From IMG/VR virus record IMGVR_UViG_3300030101_003070, positions 1 to 33,384 of that record: a DNA stretch of 33,384 nucleotides; one strand, given 5' to 3'. A model generated the notes under the pieces. It was not told where the DNA came from and did no database searches. It was given only the letters and a program-made list of their open reading frames with translations. Positions 8,499-15,891 of this stretch are shown here, piece after piece (position 1 is the first letter of the stretch; each line of letters begins with the position of its first letter). A program made the position numbers and the translations under genes. Source of the stretch: a virus.

Positions 8499-8535
8499 GA
8501 AACCCTATTTTTTAATTAAGATGGGGTTTCTTTTT
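8499..8535 (+). terminator. Intrinsic terminator of the tail operon
   Basis: GAAACCCTATTTT (8499-8511) pairs along 13 positions, with two G-T wobbles, with AAGATGGGGTTTC (8518-8530); 6-nt loop, then TTTTT. It lies just after the distal tail gene and separates the tail genes from the 8595 module. Confidence 0.9.
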
Positions 8536-8594
8536 ATATAAATATTTTTTTATTTATAAAAATTTTTTATACTTTTACAAGCTAATATTATATT

Positions 8595-8795
8595 ATGGAA
8601 GAAGAAATATATTTTAAGTACTATTTCGAAAAAGATTTAAAAAAATTAGGTCTTAAAAGATACACAGTGTGTGAAATGTTGGATTGTACTATGCCTACAT
8701 TATCAAGTAGGTTGAGTAATCCTGGCACTTTCACTGTAAAAGAAATCAAAAAACTTGCACAAGAGGGTTTTGAAAGTATGCAAAGATTAATTTAA
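8595..8795 (+). CDS. Small Cro/C1-like helix-turn-helix protein
   Basis: 66 aa. Residues about 19-52 (RYTVCEMLDCTMPTLSSRLS, then FTVKEIKKLAQEG) fit a helix-turn-helix of the Cro/C1 kind: a first helix, a turn, then the S-S-R-L recognition helix and a supporting helix. It is the first gene after a strong terminator and before the recombination genes, where phages commonly place a regulator of early or late transcription. An AT-rich leader with TATACTTTTAC precedes the ATG by about 20 nt. DNA target unknown; the TTTTGTA-N4-TACAAAA palindromes are candidate operators. Confidence 0.7.
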   Translation: MEEEIYFKYYFEKDLKKLGLKRYTVCEMLDCTMPTLSSRLSNPGTFTVKEIKKLAQEGFESMQRLI

Positions 8796-8810
8796 AATTT
8801 ACAATTATTT

Positions 8811-9209
8811 ATGAAAATTTATCAAAAACTATTTAAGTTGCAGCAAGAGATTGGTGCAATTCCAAAGGAAAATAAAAATTCATTTTTTCCAAATCACACT
8901 TATTTTGACATTAACGAATTGATTGGAAAATTAGTTCCTATATTATCAAAGTATAAACTATTGTTATTACAACCAATAGTCAAGAATGAAGTGTATGCAA
9001 TAATACAAGACACCGAATCTGAAGGTAGAATTGTTAGTAGCATACCTTTGCCTGAAATTCAAGACCCACAAAAAATAGGTGGTGCGATTACTTATTATCG
9101 TAGATATGCTTTAGTGTCTTTATTAGGATTACAAGCTGAAGATGATGATGGTAATACAGCATCAGGCAAAACAAGAAAAAAAGTAAATCAATATCAAAAT
9201 CAATTATAA
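8811..9209 (+). CDS. erf: ERF-family single-strand annealing protein
   Basis: 132 aa, close to the core length of ERF proteins. The diagnostic region is at about residues 84-115: DPQKIGGAITYYRRYALVSL followed by LGLQAEDDDGN, matching the ERF pattern of a G-[AS]-I-T-Y-x-[RK]-R-Y-x-L stretch before acidic DDDGN. The upstream F-P-N-H-x-Y-F-D-I-N-E-L-I element is also usual. These proteins form rings on single-stranded DNA and anneal complementary strands. Its partner is probably the PD-(D/E)XK exonuclease at 10275. Confidence 0.9.
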   Translation: MKIYQKLFKLQQEIGAIPKENKNSFFPNHTYFDINELIGKLVPILSKYKLLLLQPIVKNEVYAIIQDTESEGRIVSSIPLPEIQDPQKIGGAITYYRRYALVSLLGLQAEDDDGNTASGKTRKKVNQYQNQL

Positions 9210-9211
9210 TT

Positions 9212-9466
9212 ATGGCACAATATACACATGAACCTGGATGGTTCACACTATTTCCGAATCAATATAAAGAGGAAGGTTCTAAGCAACCTGACTATAAAGG
9301 CAAAGGCAAATTAGAAGATGGCACAGATGCAGAAATAGCTGGTTGGAGAAAACAAGATAAAAATAATAACACATTTTTAAATCTTAGAATCCAAAAACCA
9401 TATCCCAAAAATGATGCACAAGCAACAGCTGGTGATTCATTGAAAGCTGATGAACTAGAGTTCTAA
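9212..9466 (+). CDS. Small SSB-like / DUF736-like protein with acidic C-terminal tip
   Basis: 84 aa, starting 3 nt after the ERF stop. The pattern (PDYKGKGKLEDGTDAEIAGW, then NNTFLNLRIQKPY) resembles the DUF736 layout of PDY...G.AW....G.yLs.k...P, a small beta-barrel-like protein. It ends KADELEF, an acidic tip with terminal Phe as in bacterial SSB tails. Position beside an annealing protein fits binding of single-stranded DNA. Neither family assignment is certain without a profile search. Confidence 0.6.
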   Translation: MAQYTHEPGWFTLFPNQYKEEGSKQPDYKGKGKLEDGTDAEIAGWRKQDKNNNTFLNLRIQKPYPKNDAQATAGDSLKADELEF

Positions 9467-9483
9467 GCAGCAAATTTGGAAGG

Positions 9484-9513
9484 AAGGGCAGCCATTTGGT
9501 TGCCTTTTTTTTT
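9484..9513 (+). terminator. Intrinsic terminator after the ERF operon
   Basis: GGCAGCC (9487-9493) pairs with GGTTGCC (9498-9504) around an ATTT loop, with a G-T and A-T extension outside, followed by nine T residues. It ends the short 8595-9466 operon. Confidence 0.92.
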
Positions 9514-9665
9514 GGTTTTTAGTTAAATGATAAAATCGATTCTAAGCTATCTAGGGTGCGATTTAAGCAACTTTAAGTGTTCTAGAATATACTAGCATCA
9601 AAATTCTTAGAAAGTCCATTAGAATAAAATTCCCCCTGTAAATATTTTTTATTATTTAAAATATT
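9514..9665. other. Intergenic AT-rich stretch between two operons
   Basis: No gene is supported here. It contains the small palindrome TTCTAGAA and several TCTAG/CTAG words, then a very A/T-rich run leading into the promoter at 9666. A regulator-binding region is possible, but nothing more specific is seen. Confidence 0.4.
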
Positions 9666-9695
9666 TTTTTTATTAGAAAATTTTTTATATATTAG
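9666..9695 (+). promoter_or_regulatory. Promoter of the recombination-replication operon
   Basis: TTT in place of TTG, a 19-nt A/T-rich spacer and TATATTAG. It shares spacing and the exact -7 box TATATTAG with the promoter at 24013-24042. The ATG at 9717 is 22 nt downstream. Confidence 0.6.
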
Positions 9696-9716
9696 ATGTA
9701 AATAAAATATATCGTT

Positions 9717-9905
9717 ATGGAAAATACAATTACTTATACACCTGAAGAATTGATGGTGTTTACACAATTATATACAAGCAACTTTGCCGCATCTTGCATT
9801 ACAACTTATGAAATCAATAATAATATTGTTTTTAGTTATAAAGATTTTGCTGGTAAAAATTTTGCTGAAAAACTAGATGCATTTAACAAAACAATAAAAA
9901 AATGA
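9717..9905 (+). CDS. Small protein of unknown function
   Basis: 62 aa, first gene after the promoter at 9666-9695. It starts MENTITYTPEELMVFTQLYT and ends in an amphipathic AEKLDAFNKTIKK helix. No known motif. The stop overlaps the next start as ATGA at 9902. Early, short and promoter-proximal genes of this sort often act on the host, but the function here is unknown. Confidence 0.6.
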   Translation: MENTITYTPEELMVFTQLYTSNFAASCITTYEINNNIVFSYKDFAGKNFAEKLDAFNKTIKK

Positions 9906-10138
9906 AAAGCACTATACAATACATTATACAAAATAAAAAAGGTTTGAATTTAAATCACAAAAGAAATTGGGTTCAAACAGAAAAAAACATCAAAACATTT
10001 GATACAATCAATCAGGCAGAACAAGAATTGAAAACTCTTAGAACTGGACACATAGTTGCAGAAAATATTTACTATACTACAATTAAGGTCAATGGTACGA
10101 CTGTTATAACATCTGAAATCAAATTAGAAAAAATATAA
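9902..10138 (+). CDS. Small basic protein of unknown function
   Basis: 78 aa, coupled to the previous gene by an ATGA overlap. The sequence is Lys/Gln-rich with helices around FDTINQAEQELKTLRTG and a strand-like ending TTIKVNGTTVITSEIKLEKI. No family recognised. The operon position is before the recombination nuclease. Confidence 0.6.
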   Translation: MKSTIQYIIQNKKGLNLNHKRNWVQTEKNIKTFDTINQAEQELKTLRTGHIVAENIYYTTIKVNGTTVITSEIKLEKI

Positions 10139-10141
10139 ATA

Positions 10142-10288
10142 ATGAAAAAAAGGCAATACAGAAGTAACCAAGGTAGGTCCCCACAAAAAGAAGAAGAAAT
10201 ATTTAAATTATTTTTTTTCATTAGCAAATTGCTAATTGTGCCTTATGTATTATATTTATTTGTAAAAGAATGTTATGAAAATAGTTAA
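10142..10288 (+). CDS. Small single-span membrane protein
   Basis: 48 aa: a basic, polar N-terminus (MKKRQYRSNQGRSPQKEEE) followed by one hydrophobic segment at about residues 21-41 (FKLFFFISKLLIVPYVLYLF) and a short charged tail. It starts 4 nt after the previous stop and runs 14 nt into the exonuclease gene, as expected for a packed operon. Probably an inner-membrane protein with the N-terminus inside. Function unknown. Confidence 0.5.
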   Translation: MKKRQYRSNQGRSPQKEEEIFKLFFFISKLLIVPYVLYLFVKECYENS

Positions 10289-11060
10289 AGATTCTAACGA
10301 CCAGTATCACTCGAAAGATTCAATTAGTGCTAGTGGCTTAAAAGAAATATCAAAAAATAGTGTTTACCATTATATAAATAGATTACCATTTGAATCATCC
10401 GCAATGGCCCTTGGCACTGCAATACACACCGCACTGTTAGAACCCGATACTTTTTACGACATATATTATCCAATGCCTGAAATAAAAGATGCTAGAACTA
10501 AAGAGGGTCGTATTTTAAAAAAAGAAGCTGAACAAAAATCTGAGGGTAAAATATGTTTACCTTTTTACGATTATAAAAAGATTAAAACAATTCTAAAAAA
10601 TTTTAAAAAAAATAAATTAGCTAGGTCTTATTGTAAGGGTGAGGTTGAATTATCACATTATCTAAAACATGAAAATGTTGATGTTAGGGTTCGACCAGAT
10701 ATTATAAATCATGTGAGTGATTTCATATGTGATGTAAAGACCACACAAGATGCATCACCAAAAGGTTTTAGGTCAAGTATTTATAAATTTAATTATCATT
10801 TACAGGCGGCATTTTACATGGACATGCTTGGCATAAAAAATTTTAAGTTTGTTGTATGTGAAACAAATCATCCACACGCTGTAGTTGTTTACACATTAGA
10901 TGATGACTTAATTGAATTGGGTCGTAAAAAATGGAAACAAGCATTCGTAGATTGGAAAAATTATTTAGAGAATGGTCAAGTGAATTTATACCATAGCGAA
11001 ACATTTGATGTTGATGGGTCTTATTTAATATCTAACATATGGAAAAATATAGAAAAATAG
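10275..11060 (+). CDS. PD-(D/E)XK exonuclease, RecE-like (PDDEXK_12 / DUF3799 type)
   Basis: 261 aa. Motifs in order: SISASGLKEISKNSVYHYIN, then GTAIHTALLEP (H51), then a basic helix region, RPDI (D142), the catalytic FICDVKTTQ (D153, K155) and NYHLQAAFYMD. This is the order in phage exodeoxyribonuclease VIII-like enzymes, which chew 5' ends to expose 3' single strands. With the ERF protein at 8811 it forms an exonuclease-annealase recombination pair. The 3' end overlaps the next gene by 22 nt. Confidence 0.88.
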   Translation: MKIVKDSNDQYHSKDSISASGLKEISKNSVYHYINRLPFESSAMALGTAIHTALLEPDTFYDIYYPMPEIKDARTKEGRILKKEAEQKSEGKICLPFYDYKKIKTILKNFKKNKLARSYCKGEVELSHYLKHENVDVRVRPDIINHVSDFICDVKTTQDASPKGFRSSIYKFNYHLQAAFYMDMLGIKNFKFVVCETNHPHAVVVYTLDDDLIELGRKKWKQAFVDWKNYLENGQVNLYHSETFDVDGSYLISNIWKNIEK

Positions 11061-11443
11061 TAGAACAACATTTTTCTTTAGACATTAGCAAAAGGACTAG
11101 GCAATTTCGTTACATTTTTGCTAGGGCATGTTACTTTTATTTATGTAGAAAATATACTACATATTCTTTACATGACATAGGTAAATCCTTAGGACTAAAT
11201 CATGCAACTGTAATGAATGCAATCAGTAAATTAGATGGCATGATACATAGTCGGCCAATAAACATACAAATGTATAATTCTTTAATTCGTAAATTTAATC
11301 CTAATATGGATGATGTAAAACCTAAAATAACATTAAATCAACTTGTTAGGGATTATAATTTCTTGCTTTTAGAGAATGACCAATTGAAAAGTAAAATAGA
11401 AGAATTAACCGAACTTATTTACAATTTAGCGGACTTGGATTAA
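11039..11443 (+). CDS. DnaA domain IV-like DNA-binding protein
   Basis: 134 aa. Residues about 15-70 match the C-terminal DNA-binding domain of DnaA: an ARACYFYLCRKYTTYSLHDI helix pair, then GKSLGLNHATVMNAISKL, equivalent to DnaA's G...L.RDHSTVLHA. The AAA+ ATPase part is absent, so it cannot act as a full initiator. A C-terminal coiled coil (LLLENDQLKSKIEELTELIY) suggests dimers. It could bind DnaA-box-like sites or compete with host DnaA. Located among replication genes. Confidence 0.82.
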   Translation: MEKYRKIVEQHFSLDISKRTRQFRYIFARACYFYLCRKYTTYSLHDIGKSLGLNHATVMNAISKLDGMIHSRPINIQMYNSLIRKFNPNMDDVKPKITLNQLVRDYNFLLLENDQLKSKIEELTELIYNLADLD

Positions 11444-11470
11444 TTTTCTTTAATTTTATAAGAAAATTTA

Positions 11471-11842
11471 ATGGTAAATCCATATAGTAAATATTTAGGA
11501 AAAGAGGACAAATTGCAAAATAGTGTTATGACATATTTGAAATACAAATACCCTAAAGCATTGTTTAGTCATATAAGTAATGAGGGTAAGCGTACGCCAT
11601 TCGAAAGATATAAAATGAAATATCTTGGGTCAAAACCTGGGTTGCCTGATGTCATGATTTTTACGCCTAACAAACATTATAATGGTCTAGCTATTGAATT
11701 AAAAGTCGGTTATAACAAACCATCCGAAAACCAAAAGAATTGGTTGATGTGGTTAGAAAAAGCTAATTGGAAAGCCATATGGCTCAATGATTTTGACAAA
11801 TGTATAGACACAATAGATAATTATTTTAAAGATGCAAAGTAA
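11471..11842 (+). CDS. VRR-NUC domain nuclease
   Basis: 123 aa, a single-domain VRR-NUC protein. Key features: an N-terminal LQNSVMTYLKYKYP helix, GLPDVMIF (D60), LAIELKVGYNKPSENQK (E76, K78) and a final LNDFDKCIDTIDNYF. This is the compact PD-(D/E)XK form of phage VRR-NUC enzymes, known to cut branched or Holliday-type DNA. It probably processes recombination or replication intermediates. Its end overlaps the next gene start by 11 nt. Confidence 0.88.
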   Translation: MVNPYSKYLGKEDKLQNSVMTYLKYKYPKALFSHISNEGKRTPFERYKMKYLGSKPGLPDVMIFTPNKHYNGLAIELKVGYNKPSENQKNWLMWLEKANWKAIWLNDFDKCIDTIDNYFKDAK

Positions 11843-12083
11843 TAAAGCGGTGTATTTTGATGAAGAAACACAAAAGGTTCGTTGGACCACATCATGCACA
11901 TCTAGTTTTAAATTTAATTATAAATATGTTGGCCAAGCTAGTGAGAATGAATTTAATATTTTAATTGATTTATTGTGGCATTTATACGAGGAAAAGAAAA
12001 TTACATATGATGAGTTTCATAGGATTTATGCAAAACTAAGAATGTTTTGTGATGAGGTGATGGGACTTGTTGATGAGGTATAA
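11832..12083 (+). CDS. Small protein of unknown function in the replication operon
   Basis: 83 aa, overlapping the VRR-NUC gene by 11 nt. It starts MQSNKAVYFDEETQKVRWTT and has a helical C-terminal half with LIDLLWHLYEEKKITYDEFH. No Cys/His metal cluster and no known motif. Found 6 nt before the initiator gene. Function unknown. Confidence 0.65.
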   Translation: MQSNKAVYFDEETQKVRWTTSCTSSFKFNYKYVGQASENEFNILIDLLWHLYEEKKITYDEFHRIYAKLRMFCDEVMGLVDEV

Positions 12084-12088
12084 CATTT

Positions 12089-12919
12089 ATGAAATACAAC
12101 TTGATAATCAAACCTAGAAAGTTTGATAATTTTACAATAGTGCCTAATAATCTCTTGCGAGATAGAGGTATGTCAATAGGTGCAACAGGTTTATATGCAT
12201 GGTTGTTTTCACACAAATCAGACCAACAAATTACAATAGAATTTATTTCAGGGCATTTTAAAGAGGGCCGAGATGCTATAAGGTCAAAGATAAATGAACT
12301 TATAGATAATGGTTATTTGATTAGGGAAAAGGTATTGGACAAAGGCAAGTTTAAAGGTTATAATTATATATTATCCGAAGTTGGAAAAAACCGATATCGG
12401 AAAAAACCGATGTCGGAAAATCCGCCACAAAGTAATACTAATAATAATAATATAAATAATATAAGTAATGCATTGCCACATTTTATTAAATTGTTTGATA
12501 GTAAGTACACCCCAAAAAATCAGGTGCAAAAAGATAAATGGGTAAAATGTATAGACCAATGCATTAGGTTAGATGGTTATAGTTTAAAAGAAATATATAA
12601 GATTTGCAAGTACATAAGGCAAAATGAATTTTGGTCAAATAATTTCTTAACGCTACTAAAAATTAGAAATACCGATAAAAATGGAATTAAGTTTATTAAT
12701 AGATTTTATGAGGATTATAAAAAATATAATAAGCCAAATGCCTATAATAAAATTAAAAACCTTATTGAATTTAAAATTTATAATGACATTGATGGCACAC
12801 AAAAGCTGGGTGCTATAACAACTACTACAAAATTAAATCATTACAATCTAACACAAATTTTAGATGCTAATGAAATAATTGAAATAATGAATTATCTAAA
12901 AAATGGAAAACTTAATTAG
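12089..12919 (+). CDS. Replication initiator (lambda O / DnaD-like winged-helix protein)
   Basis: 276 aa. The N-terminal part (to about residue 95) is a winged helix: FTIVPNNLLRDRGMSIGATG, then LYAWLFSHKSDQQITIEFIS, FKEGRDAIRSKINELIDNGY. This is the pattern of phage replisome organisers. A linker with an Asn run (SNTNNNNINN) joins a C-terminal helical region. The linker DNA contains three 16-nt iterons and an AT-rich stretch (12381-12468), as in the lambda O gene. The gene lies upstream of the primase-helicase, which it probably loads. It overlaps the next gene by 17 nt. Confidence 0.75.
   Translation: MKYNLIIKPRKFDNFTIVPNNLLRDRGMSIGATGLYAWLFSHKSDQQITIEFISGHFKEGRDAIRSKINELIDNGYLIREKVLDKGKFKGYNYILSEVGKNRYRKKPMSENPPQSNTNNNNINNISNALPHFIKLFDSKYTPKNQVQKDKWVKCIDQCIRLDGYSLKEIYKICKYIRQNEFWSNNFLTLLKIRNTDKNGIKFINRFYEDYKKYNKPNAYNKIKNLIEFKIYNDIDGTQKLGAITTTTKLNHYNLTQILDANEIIEIMNYLKNGKLN
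12381..12428 (+). repeat. Three tandem 16-nt iterons inside the initiator gene
   Basis: TTGGAAAAAACCGATA (12381-12396), TCGGAAAAAACCGATG (12397-12412) and a diverged TCGGAAAATCCGCCAC (12413-12428) follow each other with an exact 16-nt period. Each core is CGG-A6-CCG-like with inverted CGG/CCG ends, and the junctions form palindromes such as CCGATATCGG. Likely binding sites for the protein they encode. Confidence 0.75.
12430..12468. other. AT-rich candidate DNA-unwinding element of the origin
   Basis: An almost purely A/T stretch built of AATA/TAAT words follows the iterons directly. It encodes the Asn-rich linker of the initiator. Iterons followed by an easily melted region inside the initiator gene is the lambda ori arrangement. 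Confidence 0.6.
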
Positions 12920-13295
12920 GAATAGTAATCAGGTGAAACAAGCTATTAATTTCGCTGGGATTGGTGATACAAAGATACACCCAACCGACATTGATGCTGT
13001 ATTAGAATTTAATAACAAATCACTAATACTATTTGAGGTTAAAAAAATTCGCAACCATTTACCATTAGGACAAAAATTAGTTTTAGAACGATTAGTTGAT
13101 AGTTGGCATACAAAACAATCAATTGCAATTGTTGTAAAACATAATTTTAGGGATGAGACAATTGATATACCATTAGTCAAATGTTGGGTTAGAAATTACT
13201 ATGTCAATGGCAATTGGTATTCTTGTAACAAACCATTAAAACCATTTTTAAATAAAATATTAGAAAAATGGAAAATTAAAAAATTAACTTTATAA
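12903..13295 (+). CDS. PD-(D/E)XK nuclease-like protein
   Basis: 130 aa. The core is TDIDAVLEFNNKSLILFEVK: an aspartate (D31), then a strand and E45-V-K47, the PD-(D/E)XK catalytic arrangement. A preceding helix and a following basic helix (LPLGQKLVLERLVDSW) fit the fold. The length is like that of small resolvase- or restriction-type nucleases of phages. Between initiator and primase it may process forks or junctions. Exact family not recognised. Confidence 0.68.
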   Translation: MENLIRNSNQVKQAINFAGIGDTKIHPTDIDAVLEFNNKSLILFEVKKIRNHLPLGQKLVLERLVDSWHTKQSIAIVVKHNFRDETIDIPLVKCWVRNYYVNGNWYSCNKPLKPFLNKILEKWKIKKLTL

Positions 13296-13328
13296 TATAA
13301 AAAAATTTTATATATTTAAAAATTATTT

Positions 13329-15008
13329 ATGAATCACACCACAGAACTACAAAACTTAGGTATTGTTATAAAAAGACAATCAGGTAGCACAAAAACTAGG
13401 TGTCCAAAATGTAGTCATTTAAGAAAAAATAAAAGAGATTTATGTTTATCTGTAAACATTGATGATGGTCTGTATAATTGTCATAATTGTGGTTGGAATG
13501 GCAATGTTAAATTTAAAAAGAAACAAGAATACATAGTTCCTGAAAAAATAAATTTAAACATAACCGATAGAATAATTAAATGGTTTAGCAATAGGGGAAT
13601 TACAGAACAAACCCTTTTGCATTATAAAATAGGTGAATCATTAGAATTTATGCCACAAGTGAAATCAAATCGTAGGTGTATAAATTTTAATTATTATAGA
13701 GATAATGATTTAATAAATGTAAAATTTAGAGATTCCCAAAAGAATTTTAAAATGGTCAGTGGTGCTGAATTAATTTTCTATGGTTTAAATAATATTAGTA
13801 ATATTGATAGGTGTTACATTGTTGAGGGTGAAATTGATTCATTAAGTTTACATGAATGCGGTATTTCTAATGTTTGTAGTGTTCCAAATGGTGCAAGTAA
13901 AGGTAATCAAAGATTAGATTATTTAGATAATTGTTTTGAATATTTTAAAGATAAAAAAGAAATTGTTTTATGCACCGATAATGATGAAGCTGGATTACAA
14001 TTAAGAAACGAATTAGCTAGGCGTTTAGGTAATTATAGATGTAAATATGTTGATTTTGGTGATTACAAAGATGCTAATGAAGTATTAATAAATTCTGGCA
14101 AAGAAGATTTAAGGAACATAGTTCAGAATGGTAAACATTTTCCATTAGAGGGTGTAATCAATATTCATAACATTTGGCAAAATGTTTTGAACTTTAATGA
14201 AAATGGTATTAAGAATTATGATATTGGATTGCCAGGTTCATCTGAATTTTTTAAACTATCAATGGGTGAATGGTCGGTTGTTAGTGGCATACCAAATAGT
14301 GGTAAATCAGATATTTTAGACCAAGTATTATGTAATTTAAGTATGTCCTATGGTTTTAGATGTGCAATGTTTTCACCTGAATCTTTTCCATATGAAGGGC
14401 ATATAAAACGAATTGCAAATAAATTGAAACAAAAAAATTGTGATAATGATGATTTAAATGATGTTAAAGATTTTATTGAAGAACATTTTTATTGGATTAA
14501 AATTGATTTAGAAAACTTAACATTAAAATCAATATTACAAGCATTTAGAGAATTAGTATTGCAAAAAGGCATTAATGTATGTGTTATAGACCCATATAAT
14601 ATGCTAGACCACTCGGCACAAAGGGACTTCACTTATGTGGGCAAACTATTAAGTGAAATCACACAATTCTGCCAACAAACTAAAACACATTTATTCTTAG
14701 TGGCACATCCTAGAAAAATAGAAAGTGAGGGTGGTCAATATAAAAAACCAACATTGTATGATATTTCAGGTAGTGCTGATTTTTTTAACAAAGCATATAA
14801 TGGCATTATAGCATATAGATGCATTGGACAAAAAACATCTTATGGTTCTGATTCTGTAAAAATTTACATAGAAAAAGTAAAGCGAAAAGAAAATGGACAA
14901 TTAGGATGTTTTGAAATAGCACCTGACTTTAAAAGTGGTGGTGTTTATAAAGATGTTGCAAGAAGTAATAAATTAGAAATTATAAAAGATAACGACATAC
15001 CATTTTAA
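13329..15008 (+). CDS. Bifunctional primase-helicase (T7 gp4-like)
   Basis: 559 aa. N-terminal zinc ribbon with C25, C28, C51, C54 (CPKC...CHNC); TOPRIM primase domain with CYIVEGEIDSL (E167) and LCTDNDEAG (D217-D219); then a RecA/DnaB-type helicase with Walker A GIPNSGKS (320-327), Walker B VCVID (417-421) and LVAHPRK (458-). It makes primers and unwinds DNA at the fork. The C-terminus is NDNDIPF-like (KDNDIPF), matching the tip of bacterial SSB (DDDIPF), unusual for this family. The last 21 coding bases and the following leader are repeated at the end of the next gene. Confidence 0.93.
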   Translation: MNHTTELQNLGIVIKRQSGSTKTRCPKCSHLRKNKRDLCLSVNIDDGLYNCHNCGWNGNVKFKKKQEYIVPEKINLNITDRIIKWFSNRGITEQTLLHYKIGESLEFMPQVKSNRRCINFNYYRDNDLINVKFRDSQKNFKMVSGAELIFYGLNNISNIDRCYIVEGEIDSLSLHECGISNVCSVPNGASKGNQRLDYLDNCFEYFKDKKEIVLCTDNDEAGLQLRNELARRLGNYRCKYVDFGDYKDANEVLINSGKEDLRNIVQNGKHFPLEGVINIHNIWQNVLNFNENGIKNYDIGLPGSSEFFKLSMGEWSVVSGIPNSGKSDILDQVLCNLSMSYGFRCAMFSPESFPYEGHIKRIANKLKQKNCDNDDLNDVKDFIEEHFYWIKIDLENLTLKSILQAFRELVLQKGINVCVIDPYNMLDHSAQRDFTYVGKLLSEITQFCQQTKTHLFLVAHPRKIESEGGQYKKPTLYDISGSADFFNKAYNGIIAYRCIGQKTSYGSDSVKIYIEKVKRKENGQLGCFEIAPDFKSGGVYKDVARSNKLEIIKDNDIPF

Positions 15009-15018
15009 TTATAAAAAA

Positions 15019-15249
15019 ATGAATGATTTTGAAAAAATACTATTAGGAATTTTTGTTAAAGAAAATTCAAAAGAATATTTAAAATTTTTAAAACTTGAAA
15101 AAGATAAAAAATTTAAAAAAGAATTACTTAAACGATTTTATGTGTATAAAAATATGAAGTTACCAAAAATTGACTCAAAAACTTATAAAAAAATTAAGAA
15201 TGAGGTAAAAAAAATAAAAATTGAAATTGATAACGACATACCATTTTAA
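15019..15249 (+). CDS. Small Lys-rich protein ending in an SSB-like tip
   Basis: 76 aa, starting 10 nt after the primase-helicase stop. It is helical and very Lys-rich (LKFLKLEKDKKFKKELLKRF, later KKIKIEI) until an abrupt acidic end, IDNDIPF. The 25 nt covering DNDIPF, the stop and the next leader (15229-15253) are identical to 14988-15012. No known family. The tip suggests it docks on host or phage partners of SSB; this is inference. Confidence 0.72.
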   Translation: MNDFEKILLGIFVKENSKEYLKFLKLEKDKKFKKELLKRFYVYKNMKLPKIDSKTYKKIKNEVKKIKIEIDNDIPF

Positions 15250-15251
15250 TT

Positions 15252-15605
15252 ATGAATCATAAAGAATACAATGAATTAAAAAAACAATTACTAGATAATT
15301 GTCAAAAAATAATGAATGAAAAACAACCTGAATACACAAACAATAATCAGGATGTTTTATATAATTTTAAATCTACAGCAAAAAGATTAAAATTAGAACC
15401 AATTGAGGTTTGGGGTGTGTTTTTAGACAAGCATATTCAAGCAATATTAAGTCATGCATCTAATCCTAATATGCATCAAGCAGAACCAATTGAATCAAGA
15501 TATTGTGATGCTATTAATTATTTAATGCTAGGATTTGCATTGCATTTAGAGAATATTAAAAATAAACATACAAAACTTAATTTAACTTATAAGACAATAG
15601 AATGA
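15252..15605 (+). CDS. Nmad1/DUF1599-like phage protein
   Basis: 117 aa. The pattern EYTNNNQDVLYNFKSTAKRL, LEPIEVWGVFLDKHIQAILS, EPIESRYCDAINYLMLGFAL matches the layout of DUF1599 (nucleotide modification-associated domain 1): an NF motif, a KH motif and a late D-x-x-N-Y-L helix with acidic residues resembling MazG-type helices. Common in replication regions of phages; a role in nucleotide or base metabolism is suggested by the family, not shown. It starts 2 nt after the previous stop and overlaps the next gene as ATGA. Confidence 0.68.
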   Translation: MNHKEYNELKKQLLDNCQKIMNEKQPEYTNNNQDVLYNFKSTAKRLKLEPIEVWGVFLDKHIQAILSHASNPNMHQAEPIESRYCDAINYLMLGFALHLENIKNKHTKLNLTYKTIE

Positions 15606-15826
15606 ATATTTATTTTAAAGCACAATCATGGTGTCTAAGTAAAGGATTAAAAATATATATAGTACCGATTAAGAACACTAAAAAGTGTTTTATTGAGATT
15701 GATAATAATGGTAAAATCCAAAAATCTGCTAAAGAATACAAGAATCAAAGGGAAGCAAGTAGTAAAATATGGGATTTATATAAGCATATATATGATAAAA
15801 ACCACCTAAATAATAAAAAAAAGTAA
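15602..15826 (+). CDS. Small basic protein of unknown function
   Basis: 74 aa, last gene of the replication operon, coupled by an ATGA overlap. It begins MNIYFKAQSWCLSKGLKIYI, contains strand-like segments (KCFIEIDNNGKIQKSAKEY) and ends with a Lys/Asn tail. No family recognised. The strong promoter at 15835 starts 9 nt after its stop. Confidence 0.65.
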   Translation: MNIYFKAQSWCLSKGLKIYIVPIKNTKKCFIEIDNNGKIQKSAKEYKNQREASSKIWDLYKHIYDKNHLNNKKK

Positions 15827-15834
15827 AATATTTT

Positions 15835-15864
15835 TTGTTATTTAAAAAATTCTTTTTATATTTG
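15835..15864 (+). promoter_or_regulatory. Strong Bacteroidota-type promoter before the 15892 gene
   Basis: TTG (15835-15837), 19-nt spacer, TATATTTG (15857-15864): an exact TTG-N19-TAnnTTTG promoter. The spacer differs from that of the structured-RNA promoter at 23138 by one base in 19. It removes the upstream part of a longer possible reading frame, fixing the start at 15892. Confidence 0.88.
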
Positions 15865-15891
15865 ATGTATATTAATACAAACAAAATAAAA

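Noticed and set aside
15835-15891. Extended N-terminus of the 15892 gene
   Set aside because: It begins in the -33 element of a strong promoter, upstream of the expected transcript start.
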